In this document: positions 19,231-28,010 of the stretch, piece after piece
Layout: the number at the start of each line of letters is the position of its first letter
Position numbering within the stretch: position 1 is the first letter of the stretch
Assembly (NCBI RefSeq): GCF_000425065.1
Contig: NZ_AULB01000021.1
Span: 102,346 to 166,345, forward strand
Direction: 5' to 3'
DNA length: 64,000 bases
From: Actinomadura rifamycini DSM 43936
GTDB lineage: Bacteria; Actinomycetota; Actinomycetes; Streptosporangiales; Streptosporangiaceae
The notes under the pieces: generated by a model
What the model was told of the DNA's origin: nothing
Databases searched by the model: none
What the model saw: the letters and a program-made list of their open reading frames with translations, nothing else
Program-made: the position numbers and the translations under genes

Positions 19231-19722
19231 TTGGATTTCGACGTCACCATTGAGATCCCGAAGGGTCAGCGGAACAAGTACGAGATCGACCACGAGACCG
19301 GTCGCATCCGCCTCGACCGCATGCTCTTCACCTCGACGCAGTACCCCGCCGACTACGGGTTCATCGACGACACCCTCGGCGAGGACGGCGACCCCCTGGA
19401 CGCGCTCGTCCTGCTGCAGGAGCCGACCTTCCCGGGCTGCCTCATCCGCTGCCGCGCCGTCGGGATGTTCCGGATGACCGACGAGGCCGGTGGTGACGAC
19501 AAGGTCCTGTGCGTCCCCGCCACCGACCCGCGCATGGAGCACCTGCGCGACATCCACCACGTCCCCGAGTTCGACCGCCTGGAGATCCAGCACTTCTTCG
19601 AGGTCTACAAGGACCTGGAGCCCGGCAAGTCCGTCGAGGGCGCGAGCTGGGTGGGCCGCGTCGAGGCCGAGGTCGAGATCGAGCGCTCCCGCAAGCGCGC
19701 GGTGGAGCAGGGCGGGCACTGA
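19231..19722 (+). CDS. ppa: Inorganic pyrophosphatase, family I
   Basis: Hydrolyses pyrophosphate and so drives biosynthesis forward. The 163-residue protein has FDVTIEIPKGQRNKYEID at the N-terminus, YPADYGFIDDTLGEDGDPLD with the metal-binding aspartates, and HFFEVYKDLEPGK. TTG 19231 is chosen over longer reads because GGAGGA lies 4 nt upstream and bacterial family members begin exactly here. It is divergent from dacB and ends at a strong hairpin. Confidence 0.96.
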   Translation: MDFDVTIEIPKGQRNKYEIDHETGRIRLDRMLFTSTQYPADYGFIDDTLGEDGDPLDALVLLQEPTFPGCLIRCRAVGMFRMTDEAGGDDKVLCVPATDPRMEHLRDIHHVPEFDRLEIQHFFEVYKDLEPGKSVEGASWVGRVEAEVEIERSRKRAVEQGGH

Positions 19723-19774
19723 GCCCGCCGGGGGCCGGCCGCCCCGCCCGCGGTACCGCTCGTCGCAGGCGATC

Positions 19775-19816
19775 GAGGACCCTTCCGTACGGGACGCGCC
19801 CTACGGGAGGGTCCTC
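19775..19816. terminator. Bidirectional terminator between convergent ppa and NlpC/P60 genes
   Basis: A 15-bp stem begins GAGGACCCTTCCGTA, has one G-T mismatch and a 12-nt loop. It sits midway between the two stop codons. Confidence 0.75.
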
Positions 19817-19822
19817 GGCCGT

Positions 19823-21076
19823 TCAGCCGGACGGACGGGTCGCGCCGATCAGGTCGCTCCGGTGCACGCCCGCCACGCGCACCCGCGCCCCCGTGTACGG
19901 CGCCTCCACCATGCGCCCCTCGCCGATGTAGATGCCGACGTGGTGGATGGTGTCCGGGTCGGACGTGTCGTGGGCGAAGAACACGAGGTCGCCGCGGCGC
20001 AGCTCGTCCAGGGGGACGTGCGGCCCGGACGTCCACTGCGTGCCCGTCCAGTGGTCGAGCCGTACACCGGCCTTGTCCCACGCGTACATCGCGAGCCCCG
20101 AGCAGTCGAACCCGCGGACGCCCGAACCGTGCTCGATGCCGTAGCTGGGGCCGTCCACGGTGCCGCCGCCCCAGGAGTAGGGCGTCCCGAGCCATCTGAG
20201 CGCCGCCCGCGCCACGATGTCGCCGCGTGCGGTAGTGGACGGGACGGCCCCACCCGAGTCGGCTGGCGCGGAGTTCGCCTTCTGTGCGGCCTGCTCCCCC
20301 AACGCGCGTTCCCGCGCGCGCTGTAGTTCGGCGGCGCGCGCTTCGGCGACCCCCAGACGACGTTCCAGTTCCCGTTTGCGGGCCTCGATGCGTTCGACGG
20401 ACGCCCGCTGCCGTTCCACGGCGTCCTCTGCACGGCGCCTCGCCTCATCTGCACGGCGGGCCGCTTCGCTCTGCTTGGCCAGAGCGTCCTCCGCTTGGCG
20501 CCGGAACAGGTCCTCCACGTTCCTGGACGCCTCGACCCGGCGCAGCATCCCGGCCCGCTGCTCGGCCAGCATCCGGGCCATCACGGCCCGGTCCATGAAC
20601 CCCTGCGGGCCGCCCTCTCCCGCCACCACCGACGCCAGCCGGTCCCGCCCGCCGCCGCCCCGGTACATCCGCGCCGCGTACGACGCGAGATCGGCGCGCG
20701 TCTCGCCGACCCGCCGCCCGGCGTCCGCCAGCCGCCGCCGCGCGTCCTGGTGGGCCGCGCGAGCGCGCTCCAGCATCACCCGTTCGCCGTGGTACCGCTC
20801 CACGGCGGCCTGCGCGTCCGCGACGAGCCGATGCAGGGCGCCGTCCGCCTCGGCCAGTTCGGCCTGCGTCCGGCCGACCTCCGCGGCGCGCTCCCGCACG
20901 TCCTGCCGGCTCTGCCGCACGTCCCGCGCCCCGGGCGGCGGCTCGGCCGGGGGCCGCGCGGCCGAGGCCGGGACCAGCCAGGTCAAGCCGATCGCGATGC
21001 CGGACGACAGAGCGGCCAGGCGCAGTCCGGTACCGCTGATCCGGAACGTGCCGCCGCGAAACTCCGTCGCGCTCAT
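19823..21076 (-). CDS. Secreted NlpC/P60 peptidoglycan endopeptidase with coiled-coil domain (RipA-like)
   Basis: A 417-residue cell-wall hydrolase. A signal peptide (LAALSSGIAIGLTWLVPASA) is followed by a long Ala/Arg/Glu-rich coiled coil (about residues 55-275) and a C-terminal NlpC/P60 domain. The catalytic Cys is in RGFDCSGLAMYAW and the His in HHVGIYIGEG. In RipA-type proteins the coiled coil gates the enzyme and links it to division. ATG 21076 is supported by GGGGGAGG. It converges on ppa. Confidence 0.92.
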   Translation of the reverse strand: MSATEFRGGTFRISGTGLRLAALSSGIAIGLTWLVPASAARPPAEPPPGARDVRQSRQDVRERAAEVGRTQAELAEADGALHRLVADAQAAVERYHGERVMLERARAAHQDARRRLADAGRRVGETRADLASYAARMYRGGGGRDRLASVVAGEGGPQGFMDRAVMARMLAEQRAGMLRRVEASRNVEDLFRRQAEDALAKQSEAARRADEARRRAEDAVERQRASVERIEARKRELERRLGVAEARAAELQRARERALGEQAAQKANSAPADSGGAVPSTTARGDIVARAALRWLGTPYSWGGGTVDGPSYGIEHGSGVRGFDCSGLAMYAWDKAGVRLDHWTGTQWTSGPHVPLDELRRGDLVFFAHDTSDPDTIHHVGIYIGEGRMVEAPYTGARVRVAGVHRSDLIGATRPSG

Positions 21077-21184
21077 GATCACGTCCTCCCCCCGACGCGT
21101 GATGCGCAGCGCGAGCATTCGATCACGGATCGTAGTTCAGAAGATCGTCGGGAGGAACGTCCGGCGCCGCGTTGCGGCGGACCG

Positions 21185-22510
21185 TTACCCGGCCGGGGGC
21201 GGGCTTTGGTCGGACGGCGGCGGGGACGGCGGCTCGTCCGTCGGCGACGGCGGCGGCGACGCGGCGGGCGTGCCGCTCCCGGTCGGCGGCGGCTTCGGCG
21301 GCGCGGGCGCGGACGGGGACGTGCGCGGAAGCGGCCCGGCGGGACTCCCCGGAGGACGCGTCGACGCGCCCTGGACGGACCCCGAAGGCCCTGGAGTCCC
21401 TTCCTCGGCCAACGACCGGGGAACCGCCCCCGGCGTCTGCCCCTGGACGGAAGCGCCCGGCGACGTGCGCCCCGGGCCGGGCACCTTCCCGGACACGGCG
21501 TTCGGAGACGGCGAACCGTGCACGCGCCCCGGCCGGGGACTGGGGTTCGGACCGACGATCGTGTCCACCCTCTCCGCGTCACGCCCGTCCGTGTCCAACG
21601 ACGCCCAGGCGAGGCCCCCGCCACCGAGCACGACGATCGTGGCGGCACCCAGAACGGCGCGCTTGCGCCACGCCCCCGCGGCGGCGACGCGCTTCCGGGC
21701 CGGACGCCCGTCCTGGAGCGGGAAACCCGCCGACGTGAAGCCCGAAAGGTTCGTGGCGACGAACAGCCGATACCCGACCAGTTCGGAATCCGTGAAGCAG
21801 CTCACCACGCGGAGACGGAGTTCGTCCGGCGGAAGGACGACCGGCAGCAGCCCGAACACCTTCGACGCCGACACCGCACGCGGACAGAACGGCTTGCAGT
21901 GCGCGCACGTCTCCGCATGCCTCAGCAATCGGCCGTCCACGTCCGCACCCGTACTTCTCTGCCTCAGCAGGGTGGCGCGTTCTGCGCATCCGTAGGGCCC
22001 TTGACCTTCGAGCATCTCGGCCGTCAGCGTCTGCTCAAGCTCCGCATGCGCGCGTTCGAGCGTCCCCTGCACGTCGCCCGGCGCGAGCCCCAGCACCGCG
22101 CCCAGTTCCGGGGCCGACAACCCGTGCCGCAGATGCAGATCCAGAACGTCCTGCGAGAGCGGCGAAAGCGCCTGCACGGCCTTCCAGGAGATGAGCCGCT
22201 CATCGACGTCCTCCTGGTCGTGGCTCGCGACCGGCGGATCGGGCGCACGGTCCTCCGAAGGCGGACGACGCGCGCACTGCATGCGCGCGATGGCGTACAG
22301 CCACGGGCCGAACAGTTCGGGGTCGCGGAGTTTGTCGATGTGCGCTTCCGCGGCGATGAAAGCGTCGCGCAAAGCGACCTGAGCGTCGTCCCGCGCCTGC
22401 GTCCGGAACCAGCAGTACGCGTACAGCCGGTCGCCGTAGGCGCGGTAGACCGAGGCCGGCGCGTCCGGCTCCCGCGCCCGCAGCGCCTCGACCAGTTCTC
22501 GGTCGTCCAT
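21185..22510 (-). CDS. Sigma-70 (ECF-like) factor fused to zinc-binding anti-sigma-like segment, membrane helix and Pro-rich tail
   Basis: A 441-residue protein. Residues about 1-165 contain sigma regions 2 (YRAYGDRLYAYCWFRTQARD) and 4 (LSPLSQDVLDLHLRHGLSAP). A H-x3-C-x2-C segment (RHAETCAHCKPFC) resembles the zinc site of anti-sigma domains. A membrane helix (AVLGAATIVVLGGGGLAWA) and about 115 residues of Pro/Ser/Gly-rich outer segment follow. Sigma and anti-sigma functions thus appear joined in one membrane-bound chain. ATG 22510 starts just before the sigma fold. Release by proteolysis would be needed for activity, which is inference. Confidence 0.75.
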   Translation of the reverse strand: MDDRELVEALRAREPDAPASVYRAYGDRLYAYCWFRTQARDDAQVALRDAFIAAEAHIDKLRDPELFGPWLYAIARMQCARRPPSEDRAPDPPVASHDQEDVDERLISWKAVQALSPLSQDVLDLHLRHGLSAPELGAVLGLAPGDVQGTLERAHAELEQTLTAEMLEGQGPYGCAERATLLRQRSTGADVDGRLLRHAETCAHCKPFCPRAVSASKVFGLLPVVLPPDELRLRVVSCFTDSELVGYRLFVATNLSGFTSAGFPLQDGRPARKRVAAAGAWRKRAVLGAATIVVLGGGGLAWASLDTDGRDAERVDTIVGPNPSPRPGRVHGSPSPNAVSGKVPGPGRTSPGASVQGQTPGAVPRSLAEEGTPGPSGSVQGASTRPPGSPAGPLPRTSPSAPAPPKPPPTGSGTPAASPPPSPTDEPPSPPPSDQSPPPAG

Positions 22511-22663
22511 GACAGAAAGGTAGGGGCTCCAAGACCGCTTTACCGGCAAATTCACATGATCGGACCCACTGCCGAACTCAATTCGATGACCATTATTCCT
22601 CCGCTTAACTTTTGCGGAGAAAGAAACAATCACCCCACTTTGTCCACTTGCTCGATTCCGATT

Positions 22664-22688
22664 TGACAGTGTCACGATGACAGTGTCA
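22664..22688. promoter_or_regulatory. Tandem operator and promoter for the MerR-VIT/VWA operon
   Basis: TGACAGTGTCA occurs twice (22664-22674, 22678-22688), 14 bp apart; each is a palindrome around one central base. A perfect -35 TTGACA (22663-22668) lies in the first copy and a weak -10 (CATCAT, 22687-22692) follows at 18 bp. Transcription would begin near the ATG at 22699, so the mRNA may be leaderless. Autoregulation by the MerR protein is the simplest reading. Confidence 0.6.
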
Positions 22689-22698
22689 TCATCGAGCC

Positions 22699-23277
22699 AT
22701 GGACGACACCTGGACGATCGGCGAGCTGGCGGACCGCGCCGCGGCGGCCCTCGCGGCCGGCGGCGAGACGCCCGCCAACGGCCGGGTGCGCGACCTGCCG
22801 AACGAACGCCTGATCCGCTGGTACACCACGATCGGCCTCGTCGACCCGCCCCTGGGCCGCCGCGGCCGCACCGCCCTCTACGGCCGCCGGCACCTGCTCC
22901 AGCTCGTCGCGGTGAAACGCCGCCAGGCGGCGGGCCGCTCGATCGCCGAGATCCAGGTCGAGCTGGCCGCCGCCACCGACGAGTCGCTCGAACGCATCGC
23001 CGACCTGCCGGCCGCGACCGGCAACGAGCGGGAGCGCTTCTGGCGCGAACGCCCCGACATCTCCCACCGCCCCGCGACCGTCACCGGCTACGACACGCCC
23101 CGCCCGCCGGTCGTCCAGGGCGTCCGCCTCGGCCCCGACGTCACCCTCCTGCTGGAGGCGCACGACCTGACCGACGCCGACCTCGACGCCATCGCGTCGG
23201 CCGCCCGCCCGCTGCTGGAAGAACTGCAACGCCGAGGTCTCACCCGATCCGCCGCCCCTCCCCGGAGGTCCCAGTGA
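22699..23277 (+). CDS. MerR-family regulator coupled to a VIT/VWA protein
   Basis: A 192-residue protein with a MerR-like winged helix. The family's usual 10-residue start is expanded here by an Ala/Gly loop (WTIGELADRAAAALAAGG), followed by NERLIRWYTTIGLVDPPLG and the second helix YGRRHLLQLVAVKRRQAAGR. The C-terminal half has no cysteine metal site, so the effector is not a thiol-bound metal. Its stop overlaps the GTG of the VIT/VWA gene. It probably represses its own operon through the tandem operators upstream. Confidence 0.85.
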   Translation: MDDTWTIGELADRAAAALAAGGETPANGRVRDLPNERLIRWYTTIGLVDPPLGRRGRTALYGRRHLLQLVAVKRRQAAGRSIAEIQVELAAATDESLERIADLPAATGNERERFWRERPDISHRPATVTGYDTPRPPVVQGVRLGPDVTLLLEAHDLTDADLDAIASAARPLLEELQRRGLTRSAAPPRRSQ

Positions 23278-25598
23278 CAGTGCGCATCCACGAACTGCCC
23301 GATCCCCCCGCGCCGGACCCCGAAGGCGGGCTCGGCGCGCTCACCACCGAGAAGGGCAACCTGCCGCTCGACACTGTCGGCGTCCACGCGACCATCACCG
23401 GCCACGTCGCCGGCATCGACCTCGTCCAGGGGTTCCGCAACCCGTTCGACGTGCCGCTCGAGGCGACGTACATCTTCCCCCTCCCCGACCGCGCGGCCGT
23501 CACCGCGCTCCGCATGGAGGCCGCCGACCGGGTCGTCGAGGGCACCCTCAAGGAGCGCGGCAGCGCCAGACGCGACTACGACACCGCGATCGCCTCCGGC
23601 CGGCGGGCCGCGATCGCCGAGGAGGACCGCCCCGACGTCTTCGCCATGCGCGTCGGCAACATCCAGCCGGGCGAGCGTGTCAAGGTCGAGCTCCGCCTGG
23701 CCCAGCCGCTCTCCCGCGACTCCGCCACCGAGGCGACCTTCCGCTTCCCCCTCGTCGTCGCGCCCCGCTACATCCCCGGCGCTCCCCTCGACGACGAGCG
23801 CGCCGGGCCCGGCACGTCCGACGACACCGACGCCGTCCCCGACGCGTCCCGGATCAGCCCGCCGGTCCTCCTGCCCGGCTTCCCCAACCCGGTCCGTCTG
23901 TCGATCGACGTCGACATCGACCCCGCCGGGCTGCCGCTCACTGACATCGCGTCGACCCTGCACGTCGTCGCCGAGGAGGGCGGCCGCGTCAGCCTGCGCC
24001 CCGGCGAGCGCCTCGACCGCGACTTCGTCCTCCGCCTCCGCCACGCCGAGCACGAGAGCGCGTCCCTCGCCCTCGCCCCGGACGAGACCGGCGACGAGGG
24101 CACCTTCACCCTCACCGTCCTCCCCTCCGGGGAGACGCGGCCCCGCCCCCGCGACCTCGCGCTCATCCTCGACCGGTCCGGCAGCATGCAGGGCTGGAAG
24201 ATGGTCGCCGCCCGCCGCGCCGCCGCCCGCATCATCGACACCCTCCGCACCGAGGACAGGTTCGCCGTCCTCTCCTTCGACAACGTCATCGACACGCCCC
24301 GCGGCCTCGACCTCGCCCTCGCCCCGGGCACCGACCGCAACCGGTTCCGGGCCGTCGAGCACCTCGCCGGGCTCGAGGCCCGCGGCGGCACCGAGATGCT
24401 CACGCCGCTCCTTCAGGCGGGCGGCCTCCTCGACGACCCGTCCCGCGACCGGGTGCTCGTCCTCATCACCGACGGCCAGATCGGCAACGAGGACCAGATC
24501 CTCGCCCGCCTCGGCCCGCAACTCCAGGACGTCCGCGTCCACACCATCGGCATCGACCGCGCGGTCAACGCCGGCTTCCTCAACCGCCTCGCCGCCCTCG
24601 GCGGCGGCCACTGCGAGCTCGTCGAATCCGAAGACCGCCTGGACGAGGCGATGCGGGACCTCCACCACCGCATCGCCGCCCCCATCGCGACGAACCTCAC
24701 CCTCGACGCCGACCTCGACATCGTCCCCGGCTCGGTGGCCCCCCGCCTCGGCTCCCTCTTCCCGGGCGTCCCCCTCGTGGTCTCGGGCCGCTACCGGGGC
24801 CGCCCCGGCGCCGTCACCCTCCACGGCACGAAACCCGACGGGACCGCTTGGACCCGGCACGCTCCCCCGGTCGAGACCACCGACCGCACCGCCACGGCCC
24901 TGTGGGCCCGCGCCCACCTCCGGGACCTCGAAGACCGCCACACCGTCGGCGAAGACCTCGAGCAACGCATCATCGACACGTCCCTGCGGTTCGGCGTCCT
25001 GTGCCGCTTCACCGCGTTCGTCGCCGTCGACTCCGAGGTCGCCGCCGACACCCGAGCCCCCCACCGGGTCGTCCAGCCGGTGGAGACCCCTTCAGGCTGG
25101 GCCGGCCAGGCGCCCCCGCAAACCGCCCGCCCGATGGCGGCCCGCTCCTACCGGCCCGCCGACTTCGACGACCACGACGACCTCGACCTCCCCGACTTCC
25201 TCCGCGCCGGCCCGTCCGGCGCCGCCCCCCCGGCCCCCAGACCCGCCGCCCCGCCCTACGGCGTCGAACGCGCCGTCTCCCGACGCGCCGCAGGCCGCCC
25301 CTCCGGCACCACCATCAAGGACGAGATCGCCCGCGCCCTGGAACGGCTCCGCGCCGTCCCCGACACCCCCCACGACCGCCGCACCCACCTCCTGAACGAC
25401 CTGCTCCCCGCACTCGAATCGATCGTCCGGCGCATGGAGGCCCAGTCCCAGGACACCACCGCCCTCGCCGCCCTCCGCGACGACCTCCGCACCCTGGCGA
25501 GAACCCCCGACGCGGACGTCCAGGCCCTCTGGACCCGCGCCCTCGAAACCCTCACCGACTCCACCCCCCGCCGCCCCTTCTGGAAACGAGCGAAATAA
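23274..25598 (+). CDS. VIT and von Willebrand factor A domain protein
   Basis: A 774-residue protein with no signal peptide. A VIT domain occupies about residues 10-140 (QGFRNPFDVPLEATYIFPLP). The VWA domain follows at about 290-480 with an intact MIDAS motif DRSGSMQG and ITDGQIGNED. A Pro-rich linker leads to a C-terminal helical region (about 680-774). VIT/VWA proteins are thought to be adhesion- or chaperone-like, and the bacterial MerR-linked type is uncharacterised. GTG 23274 has GGAGG upstream and overlaps the regulator stop. Confidence 0.9.
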   Translation: MTVRIHELPDPPAPDPEGGLGALTTEKGNLPLDTVGVHATITGHVAGIDLVQGFRNPFDVPLEATYIFPLPDRAAVTALRMEAADRVVEGTLKERGSARRDYDTAIASGRRAAIAEEDRPDVFAMRVGNIQPGERVKVELRLAQPLSRDSATEATFRFPLVVAPRYIPGAPLDDERAGPGTSDDTDAVPDASRISPPVLLPGFPNPVRLSIDVDIDPAGLPLTDIASTLHVVAEEGGRVSLRPGERLDRDFVLRLRHAEHESASLALAPDETGDEGTFTLTVLPSGETRPRPRDLALILDRSGSMQGWKMVAARRAAARIIDTLRTEDRFAVLSFDNVIDTPRGLDLALAPGTDRNRFRAVEHLAGLEARGGTEMLTPLLQAGGLLDDPSRDRVLVLITDGQIGNEDQILARLGPQLQDVRVHTIGIDRAVNAGFLNRLAALGGGHCELVESEDRLDEAMRDLHHRIAAPIATNLTLDADLDIVPGSVAPRLGSLFPGVPLVVSGRYRGRPGAVTLHGTKPDGTAWTRHAPPVETTDRTATALWARAHLRDLEDRHTVGEDLEQRIIDTSLRFGVLCRFTAFVAVDSEVAADTRAPHRVVQPVETPSGWAGQAPPQTARPMAARSYRPADFDDHDDLDLPDFLRAGPSGAAPPAPRPAAPPYGVERAVSRRAAGRPSGTTIKDEIARALERLRAVPDTPHDRRTHLLNDLLPALESIVRRMEAQSQDTTALAALRDDLRTLARTPDADVQALWTRALETLTDSTPRRPFWKRAK

Positions 25599-25681
25599 CC
25601 ACCTGCGCCGCGCCGGTCGGCACCTCCCGACCGTCGCAACCCAACCGTCCACCTCACTCCGCCTCACTCCGCACACGGCCA

Positions 25682-25733
25682 GAACGACCGGAAAGACCGG
25701 ACAGCCGGAGAGACCAGACAGCCGGAAAGACCG
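25682..25733. repeat. 17-bp tandem repeat, two full copies plus partial flanking copies
   Basis: The unit is GACCRGACAGCCGGARA. It precedes the terminator in the 175-bp gap between convergent genes and appears non-coding. Confidence 0.6.
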
Positions 25734-25760
25734 GATGCGGGTCCCTGCGGGACCCGCATC
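25734..25760. terminator. Bidirectional terminator between VIT/VWA and MFS genes
   Basis: Perfect 12-bp arms (GATGCGGGTCCC and its complement) close a TGC loop, between convergent genes. Confidence 0.8.
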
Positions 25761-25773
25761 TCGTCCCTCTCCA

Positions 25774-27222
25774 TCAAGGGCGGCTGGGGCGGGCGGCTCG
25801 GGGTCCGCGGGGCGTGCGGAACAGGGGGATCAGGTTGAGGGCGAGGCCGATGACGGCGACGCCGCTGACGAGGTTGACGCCCGGGTGGAAGCCGCCGAAG
25901 TCGCCGCCCTCGTGGGCGGCGCCGGCGACGAGGGCGGTGACGACGGCGAGGACCAGCGCCGCGCCGACCTGCCCGGACGTCTGCACGAGACCGGACGCGA
26001 GACCCTGTTCGGAGTCGTCGATGCCGTCCGTGGCCTGCGCCATGATCGAGCTGAAGCCGAACGCGAATCCGCCGCCCAGCAGAATCATCGTCGGCAGCAC
26101 GGTGACGGTGTAGTGCGGGGCGGTTCCCGCGGTCGCGAGGAACCAGACGTAGCCGAGGCTCAGCGACGTCATCGAGCTGATGATCAGCGGCGGGGTGCCG
26201 TACCGGTCGATCAGCCGGCCGACGAACGGGGAGCCGAAGGCGACGATGAGGCCCCCCGGGAGAAGGCCGAGCGCCATCTCGAGAGGAGACCAGCCCAGGA
26301 CGTCCTGCAGATACAGCGTCATCATGAACTGGAAGCTCAAGTACGACCCGAACAGCGCGACGATGCTGAGGTTCGCGCGGACAATCGTGCCGATGCGCAG
26401 GATCCCGAGGCGGACCAGCGGGTGCCGCACGCGGTTCTCGGTGACGACGAACCCGACGAGGAGCGCCGCGGCCGCGACGATGGACACGACGGTGAGCGGG
26501 TCCAGCCAGCCGCGTTCGGGCGCCGACACCACGGTGTAGACCGCGAGCAGCATCCCGCCGGTCAGCGTCACCGCGCCGACGAGGTCGTGGCCGCCGCCCG
26601 CGGCGGGACGGTCCCGGGGGATCAGCGCGATGCCCGCGACGAGGGCCAGCAGGGCCAGCGGCACGGGGGTCAGGAACGTCCAGCGCCAGCCGAAGCTGGT
26701 CAGCAGGCCGCCGAGGATCAGCCCGGACGAGTAGCCGCTGGCGCCGAACACGGAGAACACCGACAGCGCCCAATTGCGGGCGGGCCCCTCGTGGAACGTG
26801 GTGGTCAGGATCGAGAGGGCGGTCGGGGCGGTGAACGCCGCCGCGAGGCCCTTCACGAAACGGGTGACGATGAGCAGCGCGCCGTTGTCGACCAGGCCGC
26901 CCACCAGTGACGCGACGGCGAAGACGGCCAGCGCGATGAGGAAGACCCGGCGGCGGCCGAGGAGATCGGCGGTGCGGCCGCCGAGCAGCAGAAGACCGCC
27001 GTATCCGAGGACGTAGCCGTTCACGATCCACTGCAGCGACGTGGTCGACAGCCCGAGTTCGGCGCCGATCGACGGCAGCGCCACGCCCACCATGGACACG
27101 TCGAGCCCGTCGAGGAACAACACGGCGCACAGCACGGCGAGGACGCCCCACAGCCGGGGAGTCCAGGTCTGTTCGGCAGGAGCGCGCACGGCGGAGGCAG
27201 GTGAGGTCTCAGTGATGGTCAC
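25774..27222 (-). CDS. MFS drug-efflux transporter (DHA2/EmrB-type, 14 helices)
   Basis: A 482-residue major-facilitator protein with about 14 hydrophobic helices. The first loop motif LGGRTADLLGRRR and the helix-1 DGLDVSMVGVALPSI segment are typical of EmrB/QacA proton-driven exporters. It is divergent from a MarR regulator with a triple operator in between, so it is probably induced when that repressor binds its ligand. GTG 27222 is used; ATG 27249 is possible but lies within the operator. No substrate can be named. Confidence 0.9.
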   Translation of the reverse strand: MTITETSPASAVRAPAEQTWTPRLWGVLAVLCAVLFLDGLDVSMVGVALPSIGAELGLSTTSLQWIVNGYVLGYGGLLLLGGRTADLLGRRRVFLIALAVFAVASLVGGLVDNGALLIVTRFVKGLAAAFTAPTALSILTTTFHEGPARNWALSVFSVFGASGYSSGLILGGLLTSFGWRWTFLTPVPLALLALVAGIALIPRDRPAAGGGHDLVGAVTLTGGMLLAVYTVVSAPERGWLDPLTVVSIVAAAALLVGFVVTENRVRHPLVRLGILRIGTIVRANLSIVALFGSYLSFQFMMTLYLQDVLGWSPLEMALGLLPGGLIVAFGSPFVGRLIDRYGTPPLIISSMTSLSLGYVWFLATAGTAPHYTVTVLPTMILLGGGFAFGFSSIMAQATDGIDDSEQGLASGLVQTSGQVGAALVLAVVTALVAGAAHEGGDFGGFHPGVNLVSGVAVIGLALNLIPLFRTPRGPRAARPSRP

Positions 27223-27237
27223 GCCGAGGGACAGTAC

Positions 27238-27294
27238 ATGCACACGCATCAAATGTCGACGCATAAAGTGCAGACGCATCTAATGCGTGTGCAT
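27238..27294. promoter_or_regulatory. MarR-type operator: three ACGCAT repeats at 15-bp spacing inside a 12-bp inverted repeat
   Basis: ACGCAT starts at 27244, 27259 and 27274. Outer arms ATGCACACGCAT (27238-27249) and ATGCGTGTGCAT (27283-27294) are perfect complements. The array occupies the 87-bp gap between the MFS and MarR genes and would cover both promoters. Several MarR dimers could bind side by side. Confidence 0.7.
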
Positions 27295-27309
27295 GGTACG
27301 ATCCGCGCC

Positions 27310-27690
27310 ATGGAGTCGGAGGCCGCTCTCGTCAGCCGCTGGCGCACGCTGGCGACCTGCTACAACACCGTGGCGTGCAACCTCGACCGCGCCCTGCAGG
27401 ACGCACACGGCCTCAGCATGAGCGAGTACGAGACGCTGGACCGGCTCGTCGAGGCGAACTGCGAGAAGCGCCGGATGCAGGACATCGCCGCCGACATGTA
27501 CCTCAGCCAGAGCGCCCTCTCGCGGACGGTCGCCCGGCTCGAGAAGCACGGCCTGGTCGAGCGCACGATCTGCCCGGACGACCGCCGCGGCGTCTTCGTC
27601 CGCCTCACCGACGAGGGCCGCGAGCGGCACGCCGCCGCCCGCGGCACCCACCTGAAGATCCTCGGCGGTCATCTCGAACCGGCCCGCTGA
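27310..27690 (+). CDS. MarR-family transcriptional regulator
   Basis: A 126-residue winged-helix dimer. The recognition helix region is YLSQSALSRTVARLEKHGLV and the wing is ERTICPDDRRGVFVRLTDEG. The C-terminal dimer helix is short, and the length is at the low end of the family. It is divergent from the MFS efflux gene and almost certainly represses both genes through the repeated operator. ATG 27310 lies 16 bp after the operator. Confidence 0.9.
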   Translation: MESEAALVSRWRTLATCYNTVACNLDRALQDAHGLSMSEYETLDRLVEANCEKRRMQDIAADMYLSQSALSRTVARLEKHGLVERTICPDDRRGVFVRLTDEGRERHAAARGTHLKILGGHLEPAR

Positions 27691-27715
27691 CCCGACGCCC
27701 CGGAGGCTCGCGACC

Positions 27716-27958
27716 ATGGCGAACGAGATCGCCCGCTGGGACTGGCTGTACGAGTACGACGAGGAATCGTGCCGCGGCTTCGGGTTCGGACGGTTCGTCC
27801 TCCACGCCGACGGCTCGCTCCTACGCTCCCACGGCGAAAACAGCGAGACCTGGCGTGAGGTGTCCTGGTGGCCCGGCGAGACCGACCCCCACCGCGCCGC
27901 CCGCCTCCTGTGGCAGCGCGGCTACGAACTCAAGAACGGCCCGAAGCCCGCTTCCTGA
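27716..27958 (+). CDS. Small uncharacterised protein downstream of marR
   Basis: I do not recognise this 80-residue protein. It is rich in Trp, Tyr and acidic residues at the start (ARWDWLYEYDEESCRGF), followed by a beta-like RFVLHADGSLLRSHGE and a second Trp-rich part (WREVSWWPGETDPHRAA). CGGAGGCTC lies upstream of ATG 27716 and it follows marR by 25 bp, so it is probably co-transcribed. The regular pattern and lack of stops support a real gene; its role is unknown. Confidence 0.6.
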   Translation: MANEIARWDWLYEYDEESCRGFGFGRFVLHADGSLLRSHGENSETWREVSWWPGETDPHRAARLLWQRGYELKNGPKPAS

Positions 27959-28010
27959 ACACCGCTCCCTGCGCGGCCCGACCCCTCGACCGCGACTCGC
28001 TTACCTGAAT

